DNA from: Misgurnus anguillicaudatus
Lineage: Eukaryota > Chordata > Actinopteri > Cypriniformes > Cobitidae
Direction: 5' to 3'
DNA: 64,000 bases
Assembly (NCBI RefSeq): GCF_027580225.2
Contig: NC_073346.2
Span: 12,054,001 to 12,118,000 of the forward strand
The notes below the pieces were generated by a model. The model made no database searches and had not been told where the DNA came from. It saw only the letters and a list, made by a program, of their open reading frames with translations. Made by a program: the position numbers and the translations under genes. Positions 23,670 to 34,790 of the stretch are shown here, piece by piece. Position 1 is the stretch's first letter. Each line of letters starts with the position of its first letter.

Positions 23670-24827
23670 GTGAACGCGGTCTCTTTAAAATCGTTAGCCG
23701 TAGTGCAACTGCGCGTGATTTCGCAGCTTCGCGCGCCAGTTGCTGAGTTAAATACTGTTTGCACTCAGTTTGGAATAAAATGCTTCACTGATCGGGAGTA
23801 TCTGTTTCTAAAGGAATATTGTATTGTGTTAAAGCCACTCACTGTAGCACTAGACATATTAGGGACTTTATGTCTTTATGTCAGAGGCTGACTTTATAAC
23901 AGAGGCTGTTTAAGCAACAGCCTCTGGTGGAACGGCAACGGCATTCTGACGTTGTATTGCGCATACGCGAATTTAACTGCTACTTTGCGACGTTCTACTG
24001 TAACAGTCTACTACGGGAGAACAGCTGATTTGCCGTAGTCGCTACAACGTGAGAGATAATGTAAATAAATGTTGTTTTATGGCATATGACATTGTAATTG
24101 CATCAGTTTATGATTGTACCACAAGTCTTTTATATAATATGTGTTAAAATGTTTTAAATTTAAGCTAATTTAAACGATTTTTAAGTATTCAACGTTTTCA
24201 AGTATTGCTTAAATCTAGGTTTTTAGACTTATACATCATACAATAGGAAAAACCCTTTATCTGACAAAAAAAGTCATTTAATGCCAAAAGCAATTCTTCT
24301 CTTGTTTTTTAAATGAAATTTTTTTGTATCTCAGTAAATTAATAAATGCCGCGTTGCGCTGTCCTGTTTACGGTTGCTTAGTGATTTTTACGTTCTTGGC
24401 TACGGTGGTGTGACAGCATACTTCCGGTCGCCGTAGCCGTTCCATTCCCAGCTGTTGCTTAAAGTCCCTATTGCAAGGAGAAGAGAACTGCTATTTTGGA
24501 ACCCTTCTTCCAACTCTGGAGGTTCTAATGTCCAGGACGCTGGCACTGCGGGATGATCTTAGGATCACAGCATCTCTCCCTGATGTCATTGTTCAGGTAT
24601 TTGATATTTATACAGATTGCTAAATTCTTGGTTTACCCATGGCTTAAATTTATTTTTATATTATCTGCTATACTCTTGTATAATGTGAAAATCTGATGTA
24701 TTTTTCTTTTCTCATAGGCGATCAAAGTACGCTTTTCCTCTATGATGGACAAGCGTCCCAGTGGTAAGGCTTTTCAGCCTGGGCAATCTTGTGCTCACTC
24801 CCAGAAGGAACAGACTGTCAAGCAAAC
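23670..24827 (+). pseudogene. hAT-family transposase remnant, interrupted by a nested MITE
   Basis: The frame from about 23740 gives CFTDREYLFLKEYCIVLKPL and VALDIL, breaks at 23860, and resumes in frame after the nested element at 24470 (LQGEENCYFGTLLPTLEVL, then TLALRDDLRITASLPD). It stops at a good donor (24597) and continues in an exon 24718-24827 (AIKVRFSSMMD) bounded by CATAG and GTGAGT. The LKPL-x5-LQGE block is conserved in the hAT RNase H-like region. The N-terminal zinc finger and the C-terminal dimerisation region are missing. Confidence 0.8.
23861..24469. mobile_element. Nested MITE inside the hAT transposase exon, 3-bp TSD
   Basis: Ends AGGGACTTTA and TAAAGTCCCT-type inverted repeats, with further inner inverted words (TTTAAGCAACAG and CTGTTGCTTAAA; GGAACGG and CCGTTCC). 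The trinucleotide ATT is duplicated at 23858-23860 and 24470-24472. Removing 23861-24472 restores the hAT transposase frame, which confirms the boundaries. The superfamily is not certain; a 3-bp TSD fits PIF/Harbinger. Confidence 0.85.
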
Positions 24828-25961
24828 GTGAGTAATTCTATATTTTTGTTATTCAGATGTTTTTCAGAGGAATTCTGTTTGTTAACTAAATGTTAATGAA
24901 TTAGAAATAAGTTCATTTTGTTGAAAAAATGGTTCATTTACATACATTATGTATGAAATATGGTAGCCTACTCATTGCTTTGAAAGTAAGATCCATGTTT
25001 AAAGCTTGATACATGTCATATTTAAATTTTCTAAAGTTAAGCTTTTTTATTATTCAGATATGTTACAGAATTCTTTTTTTCTTGTTATTCAGATATTTTG
25101 CAGAGGATTAACAGAATGTTTGTTAACTAAAGAATGTTATTATAAGTATTATAGTATGTTTTAATAAAGATAAAAAGTTAAAAAGTTAAAAGGCTAAACT
25201 ATTCCATGTTTGACTTTTTTTAAATAATTAAAAGTTTCATGTCTAATTTCTCTCTGGTCAATGTTTAATAGGGATTTTAAGAAGAAATTAATTAAATTAC
25301 TTATTGAGTAATTAAAATACTTTTCAGACAAAGTAATTAGAAAAGTATTTTAAATACAACTCTGATGATGTAATTAGTAATTAATTACTTTTTTGAAGTA
25401 ACTTACCCAACACTGACCGCGCATAACTCACGGATATCCGAAAATGAGTAGAGAGACTGGACGTGGGTGAAGCTGAGGTGGCTGGTTGCTGAAACCACGC
25501 CACCCTAGCTTGACTTTAGTGACAGCAGTGGCAGTTCAAAAGTCACGCAAGTGGCCACGCCCTTAATTATGCAGAACTTTAAGGCTAAATATAATTTAAA
25601 CGGAGGAGTTACAAAATAATTCACCCCCCTCAAAGTTGTCAATTAGCTATATAGACCAAAAACACTTTTTGTACCAGGCTGTAAACATTATTTTCTACTG
25701 TAAAGGTGGGCATTTTAACATGGAGGTCTATGGGAATTGACTCCTTTTTGGAGCCTGCCTCTAGTGGCCAGTCGATGAATTGCAGTTTAAATCACTTCTG
25801 TATTGGCTTGATCTGAAAGATCAGAAGGTTGACCCTTGGTGAGCACAAACCTCTTAGGTCTTTACACCACTAATAATCTAGTTATGTATATTATATTGCA
25901 TTTCTTTCTAGAGATTCTTCTAAAAGTCCCACATTTAACCGTTTTTTTATTATATCTCCAT

Positions 25962-28900
25962 TCACACTGCTGTAGAAATCTCATCCACAATGGTTGTACG
26001 TGAATAAGCCAATCCTGTAGCCTGTGTAAGGTATCTCTTCATGAACTGTAATCTGCTGATGGGTGTTTTGCAAAGGAGTCTGAAAATGTGTTTTCTAAAT
26101 TTCTCTCCTACAAACACATAGAGAATGGGATTTAAGCCGCTGTGTGAGTAAGCCAGAGCTTCTGTGATCTGAAGACTAAGAGTGATTGCTTTGCTTTTTT
26201 CACAGGATGTCTCTATGAGTTTATTTAGCTCCAATGCTTTCATAAAAGCTGCAATATTATATGGAGCCCAACAGCAGAAGAAGACAACCATCACTACAAT
26301 GACAAGTCTCACGGCCTGTTTCCTGGAAGAGCGAACTGTTAGGAGTCTGTGAAGAATCATTGAGTAACAAAATACAATTACACACAGTGGAATAATTAAT
26401 CCTAAAACATTCATCTTAATGATACCAACAGTGTTTGCATAATGGTGAGAGTTGTGATCATCTGTTGGATAAGACTGACAGTATGTTTTATTATTGTGTT
26501 CATTGGTTTGCAGGTACATAAGCTCAGGAAACGATGCTGCAACAGCAATGATCCAGATGACCACACTGGCTAAGATCCCATATGTCTTTGGCGCAGACAC
26601 AGAATGAACCACAGCTAAATATCTGTCAACACTCATCAGTACAACAAAGAAAATCCCACTGTAGAATCCAATGTGATAGACGCCTAAAACCATGGTGCAC
26701 ATGGCGCCTCCAAAGACCCACTGACCTCTGGCATAGTGAGCCAGGAACGGGAGAGAGGAGACCAGCAGAAGATCAGCTAAAGCCAGGTTCAGGAGACAGA
26801 TGTCAGTCATGTTTCTCAGCTTTACAGCCATCAACATCACCCATAACACCAGCAGGTTACCCAACAGGCCCATCACGAAGAACAGAGAGTATAACATAGG
26901 TAGGATGTTGGATGCATGAACTCCATAATCACAGGATAACATAGATTCATCAACACCTACATTGTAGTACTCATCATAGTCGTAAAAGGCAGTGGTGTAT
27001 GTCTCTTCATTATCTGGTTCATTCAAACTTAAGCAGAAATAGAAAAATATAATTTAATCAAAGTTTATAGAGCACAGCTCCAATGTCACTCCATTTCCTA
27101 CACCATTTGGGATGCAGTCAAAGTCTAGTGTGACCGCACCCTTAGGGGCCAATCACAACAAACTCGTTTTAAACGCCTGCAAACGCAAGGCACGCCTTTT
27201 TATATTGCTAAGCAACCACCGAAGCAGCTGTCCTCTCAGTCAAATATTGAAGCGTGAGCACTCTTTTGCTGTCATATTAGCAGAAACTTTTAAAAGAGGG
27301 CGCTTGCTCTGACCTTGATCGAGGGTGAGAGGTGCATAAACACGCAGGAGACAGTGGCTGTTTCTCAATTCCAAGAACGCAAAGAATGGACTTGCGTTCT
27401 CGTGGAGATTGGTCTTGCCAGGCGACCTTGGAAGAACGAACTCAGAAGGTCACGAGAACAAAGAATGCATTCGTGAGAATTGAGATGTGTGCGATCTTCC
27501 AGTTGGTCACCTGACCTTCCCAGATTTCAGCGCGCAAGTCTGCACTCGATGCATCCTCGATATTAAGAACACATCCGGGTATTTTCATGCGTCCTCTGTA
27601 CTTGTGTTATTGAGAATTGGAATTGAACTTCGACTGTTAACCCTCTGGGGTCCGACCATTTTGGGACACTGTCAGAGGTTGTGACATGCTCTTACATTTG
27701 GTCTTTTTTCAGTTGCTTTAAAACATAATAATGGCAAGTGTCTCATAACATTGGGTTCAGCACAAACTGGGCTACAATATTTTATGAGCTACATGTATGT
27801 ACATGTTTGTATTTTTGAGAGAATAATGTTTGTGTGTTTTTTTTAAAAACTAAATTTTTAAGTCACTGATATAAGTCCACAAAACAGCTTGTGTCTGTCA
27901 TGGGCTTGCCAGATCTTTTGTACTAGACTCAGGTCTGAGTGTATCTGGCAAGACCATGACAGTACTATGTTCATGTGGAGGCATATAGTTGTGTGGCTTC
28001 CATGTGTTCCCAGTGTTTTGTGGCTGTCATGGTCTTGCCTGACCTTGGTTATTATCCAGGTTGGATGTTAGAGGGCAAGGCCATGGCAGCATTGTGTTTA
28101 CGTGGGAACACGTGTGTTTTCACATCATGTTTTCACACCAGTGTCTCGTCACTTTTACCCTACTCCCTTATGTACTCGTGTCTTACGTGATTAATTATGT
28201 TCACCTGTTCCCCATTGATGTGCTGTCTATTTAATGCCCTCGTGTTCTCTGTGTGGTGTGCGTGCGTTGTTGAATTTCAGTGTTCATGTTCTCCGTGTGC
28301 CTGAGTTCTGTTCTAGTGTTTTGTGTTCCATCACAGTATTATTTCATCCTCTGTTTTACCCCCACGTGGGTTTGTTTTGTTCTGTTTTATTAAAATACAT
28401 AGTTATATTTTCTTACATCTCTTGCGTTTGGGTTCATTCTTTGTTTTCCACTTTCCGGTATTATACCAATCGTGACAGTGTCTTCATAACCATGTCAACA
28501 GCTGTACCGCCTCTGGGCGTGACCGCATTAAAGATAATGAAGTAAGCCAGGAAAAACAGTACTCTCTTTCTTCAATGCCGATTATATAAACAGGCATTAT
28601 TTGTTTTCGATTATAATTAGCTTGTTTAAAAGTAGACATTTCAGGCTTTCTTTGGATATGTGTATCATGTTTGTGTGACGAGTATTCGCAGAATTTCAAT
28701 TGATTTTTGTAACGTGTTTTGAGAGACAGCTGGCGGAGACAGAAATGTCTAAATGCGACCCTGTTCATTTTCTTTATTTAACAAAAACACAAAGATCTGT
28801 TGTTATTGTGAATGTACACAAATTAAAGAGGACCCTTCACAGTTTCAAATGATGTCAAACACGTAAGTGTATGATTATTAATGATGGAGTATTTTGAGTT

Positions 28901-29323
28901 GATTCTGCTATGATAAGGAGAAAACACGTCAAGACGCGGCGCCGCGTTTTTGGACCCCTGGGGGTTAATGATGACGTAGAGCGAGAACACAAAGACACAA
29001 GATCGCTGAAGAATGCATATTGAGAAACAGCCAGTGAGTGACTGCAGTCCGGTTGTTTCAAGCAAATGTAAACTTCCGTCACCACAGCGGAAGGCACGCC
29101 TATCCCTCATTCGATTGGACAATGGAAAAACGGGAATGACGTTGAGTGCTTTTCCACTCTGAACGCTCCTTCAAAAACGTGTGGTTCGGCATGCGGCAAG
29201 GCGTTCAGGCACGCATAACTCTCATTGCCCATAGAAAAATTAAACTGCCACAAACGCATTTGGTGTGATCAGCCCCTTAAAGTGTATGTGGTCTTACCTC
29301 ATTTGTACAGCAGTATAAATCAT
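25962..29323 (-). CDS. CC-type chemokine receptor (class A GPCR), two exons
   Basis: The main exon 25962-27027 encodes seven membrane helices. It has a Tyr/Asp-rich N-terminus (YDYDEYY, a likely tyrosine-sulfation site), LLGNLLVLWV in helix 1, LALADLL in helix 2, DRYLAVVHSV after helix 3, a CCWAPYN motif in helix 6 and GLNPILYVFVGEKFRKH at the end of helix 7. The extracellular Cys set (N-terminal SCDYG, GGAMC, TYCQS, TSCEKS) is that of chemokine receptors. This exon opens with TTG, not ATG, after a TTAAG acceptor. A 26-nt exon at 29298-29323 (ATG at 29323-29321, MIYTAVQM, donor GAG/GTAAGA) joins in phase to give about 363 residues, the usual length. The receptor would bind CC chemokines at the leukocyte surface and signal through Gi. 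A possible AATAAA lies 11 nt past the stop. The exact CCR subtype cannot be told. Confidence 0.93.
27641..28964. mobile_element. Level 3 of nest: piggyBac-like element
   Basis: Flanked by TTAA at 27637-27640 and 28965-28968. The left end CCCTCTGGGGTCCGA pairs with the right end TGGACCCCTGGGGG. TTAA target and CCCT-type ends are characteristic of piggyBac. No transposase is seen in the remaining ~740 bp. Confidence 0.82.
27896..28477. mobile_element. Level 4 of nest: solo LTR
   Basis: A 582-bp unit starts TGTCATGGGCTTGCC and ends ACCAATCGTGACA (TG...CA ends), with the exact 5-bp TSD GTGTC at 27891-27895 and 28478-28482. It contains an inverted CAAGACCATGACAG / CTGTCATGGTCTTG pair and an ATTAAA near the end. 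No internal retroviral region is present, so it is a recombination product. Ty3/gypsy-type by its TSD length and ends. Confidence 0.85.
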
Positions 29324-30571
29324 TTTCTGATGGTTGAATTAGATGATTTCTGTGTGTTAGACAAAGAAAGGGTTTAAAACAATGCATTAGCTACCATTAA
29401 TAGAAATATCTAAATAGATAAACTTTTTAACATTCATTTTAATGATCAATAATTGCTATTTGTTAATTTCCTCTCCTGAATTATTCCATACATATAATCC
29501 TTTACAATGTGAGTAAATTGTGTCTAATATTAGCCACTGGCTAATAAAGTATTAGATTTTACTCGCCAGTGTTTGAGTTGGCAGCTAAGTATAAGTTTAG
29601 CAAAGACATAGTGCCAGATTTACTAAACGGGGCAAATTAGTGTAAGAGCTTAATAAAAAAAGCGCTGATGGGAGTGGTAATATGTGTGGTTTATTTACTA
29701 AAAATCTGATTTCTATAATGATCAACGCAATCTTCTACGAGCAGGTAGGCCTATCATGATAGCTACTTTTCATGAGTCGGTTAATTGCCCCAGAAATTAT
29801 GTCGATAGTAAGACCAATTATGTCACTGATTAGATATGACAATAAAATAGCATAATAATGCAAGTACATCCTTTCTAAAAACTCAACTTTGATTTGTAAG
29901 AATATTTAGAGGAAAAATATGAAATATTTATTTTAAATTAGAATATAAGAAAAAAAATTATTTAAAATATAAATAAATATTATAAAATATGCAAATTTCA
30001 ATTTTAAACAACTAATAGTCGTTGTTCAGTGTAAATCCTATCAGTGTAAATCCCAGCTTTATAACACGTTTATAAAAGCTACACCTCAGATCTAAACACT
30101 AGATGTTATGGTTATGTTTCAGGTGTGTTTTCTTGTTTTTGCTTGTCTTATATCATTATATAGTGACATTTGTTTTACTGCATGTATTGTATAAGAATAC
30201 TGTTGTTTTTGAATTATTTTGTTTGGATATTGTTTTTGTATTGTATTTTATGTTGAATTTGAGGGGGTTTGGAATCATATAAGCGTTTGCTTCGTCCACC
30301 TCCTTTTCAAACCATGCACTTGTATAATATGTCTGTTATGTTGCCTGTTATGTTGTTTTGTGAGAAAATTTTAAATGCAGGTTTAAAATAAATAAATACA
30401 TTTATTATTTCAAACTGTATGTATTCACCAGAACAAACAAACAAATTTCAGCTCAATTAATGCTCTCTTTGCCTGTCACTGTCCACTCTCTCTTTATGTG
30501 TGTGCACACACACACGACATGTGGACCCTGATCAACGTGAGGCAATCCCGATCGGCTAAAATGCTAATAAC
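29324..30571. other. Upstream flank of the receptor; no gene seen
   Basis: This region would hold the chemokine-receptor promoter (minus strand). No clear TATA or GC box stands out. 30220-30420 resembles a LINE 3' tail (TATTGTTTTTGTATTGTATT, then AATAAATAAATACA) but could not be assigned. Confidence 0.4.
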
Positions 30572-30954
30572 TAGGGCTGGGTATTGGCAAGGGCCTCACG
30601 GTACGATACATGTGCCATGATACAATGTATCGCGATACGATACAGTGCATTGCATGTTGTGGTACATTGCAATACTTTTAGAATTTTTTTAACCCTTTTT
30701 TAACCCAAAGTGCTTCCACATGTCGACTTTGAAAGCTGCAGGTGTTTTTAAAATTTCTTCCATTTTCTCAGTAACGCTAATTTCTGAGACATTAGCCAAA
30801 TGGCTGTATATTACAGACAACTGGACAGCGACAACTACAGCAGCGGCGGAGGTCGTCATTTAAAATATCGATAGCGGAGATTGAAATACCGATACACTAT
30901 TGTGAAAAAATTAATCACGAGCATTAGCTGTATCGATATTTTTGCACAGCCCTA
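30572..30954. mobile_element. hAT MITE (TAGGGCTGGG termini) with 8-bp TSD
   Basis: Begins TAGGGCTGGGTATTGG and ends TTTGCACAGCCCTA. The TSD CTAATAAC (30564-30571) matches CTAATGAC (30955-30962) at 7 of 8 positions. 383 bp, no coding; ATCGATA/TATCGATA words are frequent. Confidence 0.88.
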
Positions 30955-31689
30955 CTAATGACATTCATTTTTATGCAAACAAACATGCATGTAAACACTA
31001 TGACAATATATATTGCCTCTCAAAAAAACTGTGATAAGTCGATATAGTTAATTATCGTGACAGGTCTAATGTGGCATTCACACCAGACGCGGAATAGGCT
31101 GCAAGCGCGAGTGATTTACATGCAACGCAAAGAAGCGTTCCGCGTGACTTGAGCGTTGCCGCGGGAAATGTTTGAGGTGTAAAATCAAGGAAACATCTGT
31201 TATTGTGTGACCTTCTAGTGACTACTCATTTATTTCTTTCAGCAAATAAAAAATAACGTCGCTTGGCACCAGTATTTTTGAATAATATGCTCCACTGGCA
31301 TTCCAAATGAACTGTGATGTGTGGAAAATATCCTGTGCCTTGTACTACATGCTCTCTGATCTCTTCCAAGCCTTCTCCTATTAGCTACAATTGCGCAATT
31401 GTGCTTTTTTAGTTACTGGCGCAAATGCCAGTAATATCGCATGCACAAACATCAGTAAATCCCATTGCATGAATCATTTAAATACTTTCCTCCCATAAAT
31501 TTTGTGTCTGAAAGGGAAACTCCTAGAAATGTATATGCAATAAGGTCAGTTACAAAAATAACTATACCACACCCATTCAGTGCTGCTAACTATCCACTGT
31601 GTGTCTTTAGTAAATCCTGACAGTCATTATTTAACAAATGATGGTTTACGCTGGCGCAAGCTGTTAGTAAACACATACATGTTTGTAAG

Positions 31690-31890
31690 CAAACCAATCA
31701 TGAGCCCCATTCACTTCTATAGTAGGAGAAAAGAATACTATGGAAGTGAATGGGGCTCATGAATGGTTTGGTTACAAAATATCTTTCTTCATGTTTATTA
31801 GAACAAAGAACTTGATACAGGTTTCTAACAACATGAGAGTGAATAAATGTTGAGAGAATTTTCATTTTTGTGTGAACTATCCCTTTAAGA
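31690..31890. repeat. Foldback repeat (AGCCCCATTCACTTCTATAG type)
   Basis: Arms around 31694-31724 and 31738-31772 are near-perfect inverted copies (ATGAGCCCCATTCACTTC / GAAGTGAATGGGGCTCAT). The sequence then runs to GTGTGAACTATCCCTTTAA, an end seen on many fish repeats. Confidence 0.65.
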
Positions 31891-32189
31891 ACATCTTATT
31901 TTTTCTTAAGAATAAAATGACAAGCTTTGACATTATTGTACCCTGCTCATGAGATTTCTATTGTAACCATAATACATTTATCAGTTCATAGTCCTTTACC
32001 ACCTTGCCATCATAAGCGCGATATAAATGTGTGATGTGTTAAATAACTTTAACTATCAGGGGCCAGCTAGTGTATAAAGGCGGTGCAGTGAGCACATCAT
32101 TCCAAATTGATCAGTCATGCGGTGGGTCGAGACTCAAGAGCTCTGGGCCCCTGCATACTTCAATCTATGTGTCCTGCTCTTATATGGAG

Positions 32190-32603
32190 TTAGATTTGTG
32201 CCAAATAAAATTAACACAACTTCTGCAAAAACTAACAAAAATATACATTGATAAAAGATAAAAACACTCCGAATATAAAAACAATCAACTAACTAGCATT
32301 CTTTGTTTATGGTTTTCTAAACTTCACTAAACATAGTTTTGCATGCGTTGCCAGTGTTTTCGTTTTTGCTTTCCGAGTTTCGTTTGCGCTTCGCAAATTT
32401 ACGTTCGCCATTTTGACACAAAACTCTCGTGAGGGGCGGGCTTAACAGCAGTTCGCTCTTATTGGCTCGTGAGATTTTGATTGACATTAAACCGGAACCC
32501 TGGAACAGAAGGTGGCGGTATTGCACCAATAAGGTGGATGCCAACCACTGTTAAAAAACAAGAAGACAATCGGACGCAACGTTTCAGTGGCGCTTGCATG
32601 TCT
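32190..32603 (+). repeat. Left arm of a long inverted repeat
   Basis: About 410 bp matches, inverted and with moderate divergence, 35484-35925. Shared blocks in order: TTAGATTTGTGCCAAAT, AAAAATATACATTGATAAA, CATTCTTTGTTTATGG, CACTAAACATAG, AATGGCGAAC-type, GAGGGGCGGG, AGAAGGTGGCGGTA, AAACAAGAAGA. The GC-box-like word GAGGGGCGGG (32431-32440) and an ATTGG (32461-32465) sit mid-arm. Confidence 0.85.
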
Positions 32604-33175
32604 GGACTCTGGAGCTGTAGTTAAAAAAAGGTAATAAGAGTATATTAAAGAACAATAATGATTAAACACAGACATTTTACACGTCAGCAGAAGAATAACA
32701 ATAGCCCAAGATGAGCAATCGGGAGGCCCACGGCCCGGAGCATCAACACCATCCACCTCGGCCGGACAACGGAGGCAGCCCAAGACAAGTTTGCAACAAA
32801 TAACAAAACAAATAGAAAAATCGCAATGCAAGTCCCATTCATGTGCAGACTGCATCAGTTATGTTATGAATATATGTACGATATTGCGTTTCTCAAAAGC
32901 AAAGCAAAGATCGTTACGTAACAGACAATTTGCTCAGAGCATAGTCTACTTTGGCACATATTTTAGGCTTACAATGGATGTCTGAAACGCAAAGTTAATT
33001 AACTTTCTTTAATTCTGGCTAAGAAAACAATTCTATCTTTATTATTATCCATACAAAAACAAATGTAAGATTTTAACCTAATTCTGCTATTCTTTTTATA
33101 TTACTTATCAGGACCAAAGAGTGTCATGTCTCCAGGTAGGCACTGAACCAGTTCATGTTTTTGATAAATTTGTAG

Positions 33176-33430
33176 GTGTTTTACTTGACGTTTTTATTAG
33201 ATTTAAAATGTAACAAGTTCAGCATAGAATTTATGTTAACTAACTATACATTATACCTGCAAGAACAAGTGCGAGAACATATTTTGCTGCGTATGTTAAG
33301 TTTAAATCAATTTGTCGGAATGAAACTATATGGATTACCTCTGGATGTTACTCAGCAAGAACTAACATTGGCAATTGCTGCATCAAATCATGTTGATATC
33401 CCAGGGGATTTTGCATCCATGTACAACTAA
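33176..33430 (+). other. Unidentified open frame between the inverted repeats
   Basis: The better-composed part, from about 33265, reads EQVREHILLRMLSLNQF and ends GDFASMYN followed by TAA. It follows a possible acceptor (CCTGCAAG). A 24-nt candidate exon at 33114-33137 (bounded by TTATCAG and GTAGGC) would join it in phase. No start could be placed. I do not recognise the family. It could be a captured host fragment or a transposon gene remnant. Confidence 0.25.
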
Positions 33431-33769
33431 AAATATAGGGCTAGCCCCATTCATGGTAAACATAGAGGCTTAATAATGGCTTTCATTGTTCCCACGTTTA
33501 CCACAGGTGATGGTTTCAATTTCAAGACCCTCAACTAATTTCCTGAAGATTCTTTCAAATTTGGAGACATAATAATTAGGTTTATTTACTCCTGTGGACC
33601 TTTTTTATTGTCCTGAGAATAAAACTTTAATGAATAAATTCATAAAATATTAATCTTCAATGCACGTTTACAAGAACACCGTGCTACAAGGTTAACACGA
33701 AGCCTTGAAAGTGGTAGTCATGTTTGCTGTTAGTGGTGGGATAGAAAGCTCTCTTTGAAAAGATAACAT

Positions 33770-34790
33770 TTTAACCTCTTAAGCGTCATTCCTATCCTTT
33801 TGAGTGTGGGGGGGGGTGAAAAATTGAACTGCATCTTCAAATTAATATAACTCTGACATTATTTGGTCTAGAAGCCTAATCTTTGTCTTGTTTTAAAGAA
33901 GACAATTTAAGGTCTTTCACTGATGTGTAAGCAGGTGAAAATATTTAACAGAAAAATTGTTATAGCAGTTTACATGTATTTTCATAAATAAAAATAATCC
34001 TAATAAAATATTAATTTTATTAAAAAAAAATTATAAAAAGGTAAATGTCTCAAAAAAGTAATAATGTAAACATAAAGCCATAAGTCTCAAGCAGTTGTGA
34101 TCCAAATTTCAAGTTAAAATCACAAAAAATGAAGTTTGTGTCAATTTTTTGTGGTTTTACCAACAAAGGCCACTAGGTGTCAACGGTTTGCTGCATTCTC
34201 TTGTCATAAATGAATCAATTACTGTCACTGCATTATTATTACTGCTAAAACGTTTTGAAATATGAAAACTACATTCTTAGAGCTTTCCAGTGATATATAG
34301 TTTATCAAGATTTTTTGGGTTTAGGGTGGGGGTTTGGTGTTAGAAAAATGTAAAAACATATTGGGCCTACATGGGCCCGTTACCTTTTTGAAACTGACTC
34401 TCACTATGTCATTTTTTTCTCAAAATGGTGAAGATATATGACAACTACACTCTTAGAGCTTTCCAATGATATATAGTTTGTCAAAATTGTTTAGGTTTTG
34501 TCAGGATTGGATAAGAATTCACATGGAAAACACTGAAGTAAACGTAGGCGCCCTGCTGGCGAGACAGTGACATTTAGCAGGATATAAATGTTTTGGGGCA
34601 CACTCTCTTCATAAATGATTCAATTACTCTCCCTACATAATTTATTTTATAAAACACTGTTAAAATGTCTATTCTAGAGGCTTAGACCTTTCCAACGATA
34701 TATAGTTTGTAGTGATAGATTAAAATTTACCTCAACAATATTAAAGTAAACTTAGGTGTCCCGTATACGGGACGGCGATGCTTATCTTAA
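33770..34790. repeat. Dispersed repeat with three internal ~190-bp tandem copies
   Basis: The phrase AGAGCTTTCCAGTGATATAT and AGTTT recurs with changes near 34281, 34458 and 34690, each preceded by a CACTGCATTATT-like or TACTCTCCCTACAT-like stretch with AAATGATTCAATTACT. The unit starts near TTAACCTCTTAAGCGTC and ends near GTCCCGTATACGGGAC. No coding. Confidence 0.5.

Larger units (their letters stand above)
23456..25415 (+). mobile_element. hAT transposon (internally deleted) with perfect 8-bp TSD
   Basis: Termini are CAGTGTTGGGTGTAATGCG and ACTTACCCAACACTG. The 8-bp TSD ACCGCGCA is exact at 23448-23455 and 25416-25423. Length is 1,960 bp including a 609-bp nested insertion. It retains parts of a spliced hAT transposase but not a full gene, so it could only have moved with help from another copy. 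Confidence 0.95.
23335..25815 (+). repeat. Older dispersed repeat split by the hAT element
   Basis: The left part (23335-23455) begins AGACTGTAAAAAATATGGA and GTGATGTCACCCATAGGTTT. The right part (25424-25815) carries ACCAGGCTGTAAACATT, ACATGGAGGTCTATGGGAAT and GACTCCTTTTTGGAGCCTGCC. These are the two halves of one fish repeat, now separated by the hAT insertion at 23456-25415. Confidence 0.55.
27356..29032. mobile_element. Level 2 of nest: element with GGCTGTTTCTCAAT ends
   Basis: Begins GGCTGTTTCTCAATTCC and ends ATATTGAGAAACAGCC. A 3-bp AGT duplication lies at 27353-27355 and 29033-29035. No transposase is visible in its own ~350 bp. Confidence 0.8.
27145..29276. mobile_element. Level 1 of nest: Harbinger-like element in the receptor intron
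   Basis: Ends GGGGCCAATCACAACAAAC (left) and the reverse complement of GGGGCTGATCACACCAAATG (right). The 3-bp TSD TTA lies at 27142-27144 and 29277-29279. This end sequence and TSD fit PIF/Harbinger. Its own sequence is 27145-27355 and 29033-29276; the rest is later insertions. Confidence 0.8.

Noticed and set aside
26582..26899. Plus-strand open frame inside the chemokine receptor
   Set aside because: Antisense shadow of the receptor's helices 1-3.
28234..28545. 103-codon plus-strand open frame rich in Val/Leu/Phe
   Set aside because: Lies within the solo LTR; no family resemblance.
32058..32153. Tiny CAGGGGCC...GGCCCCTG element
   Set aside because: The ends are suggestive of hAT, but no 8-bp duplication is present and the unit is under 100 bp.
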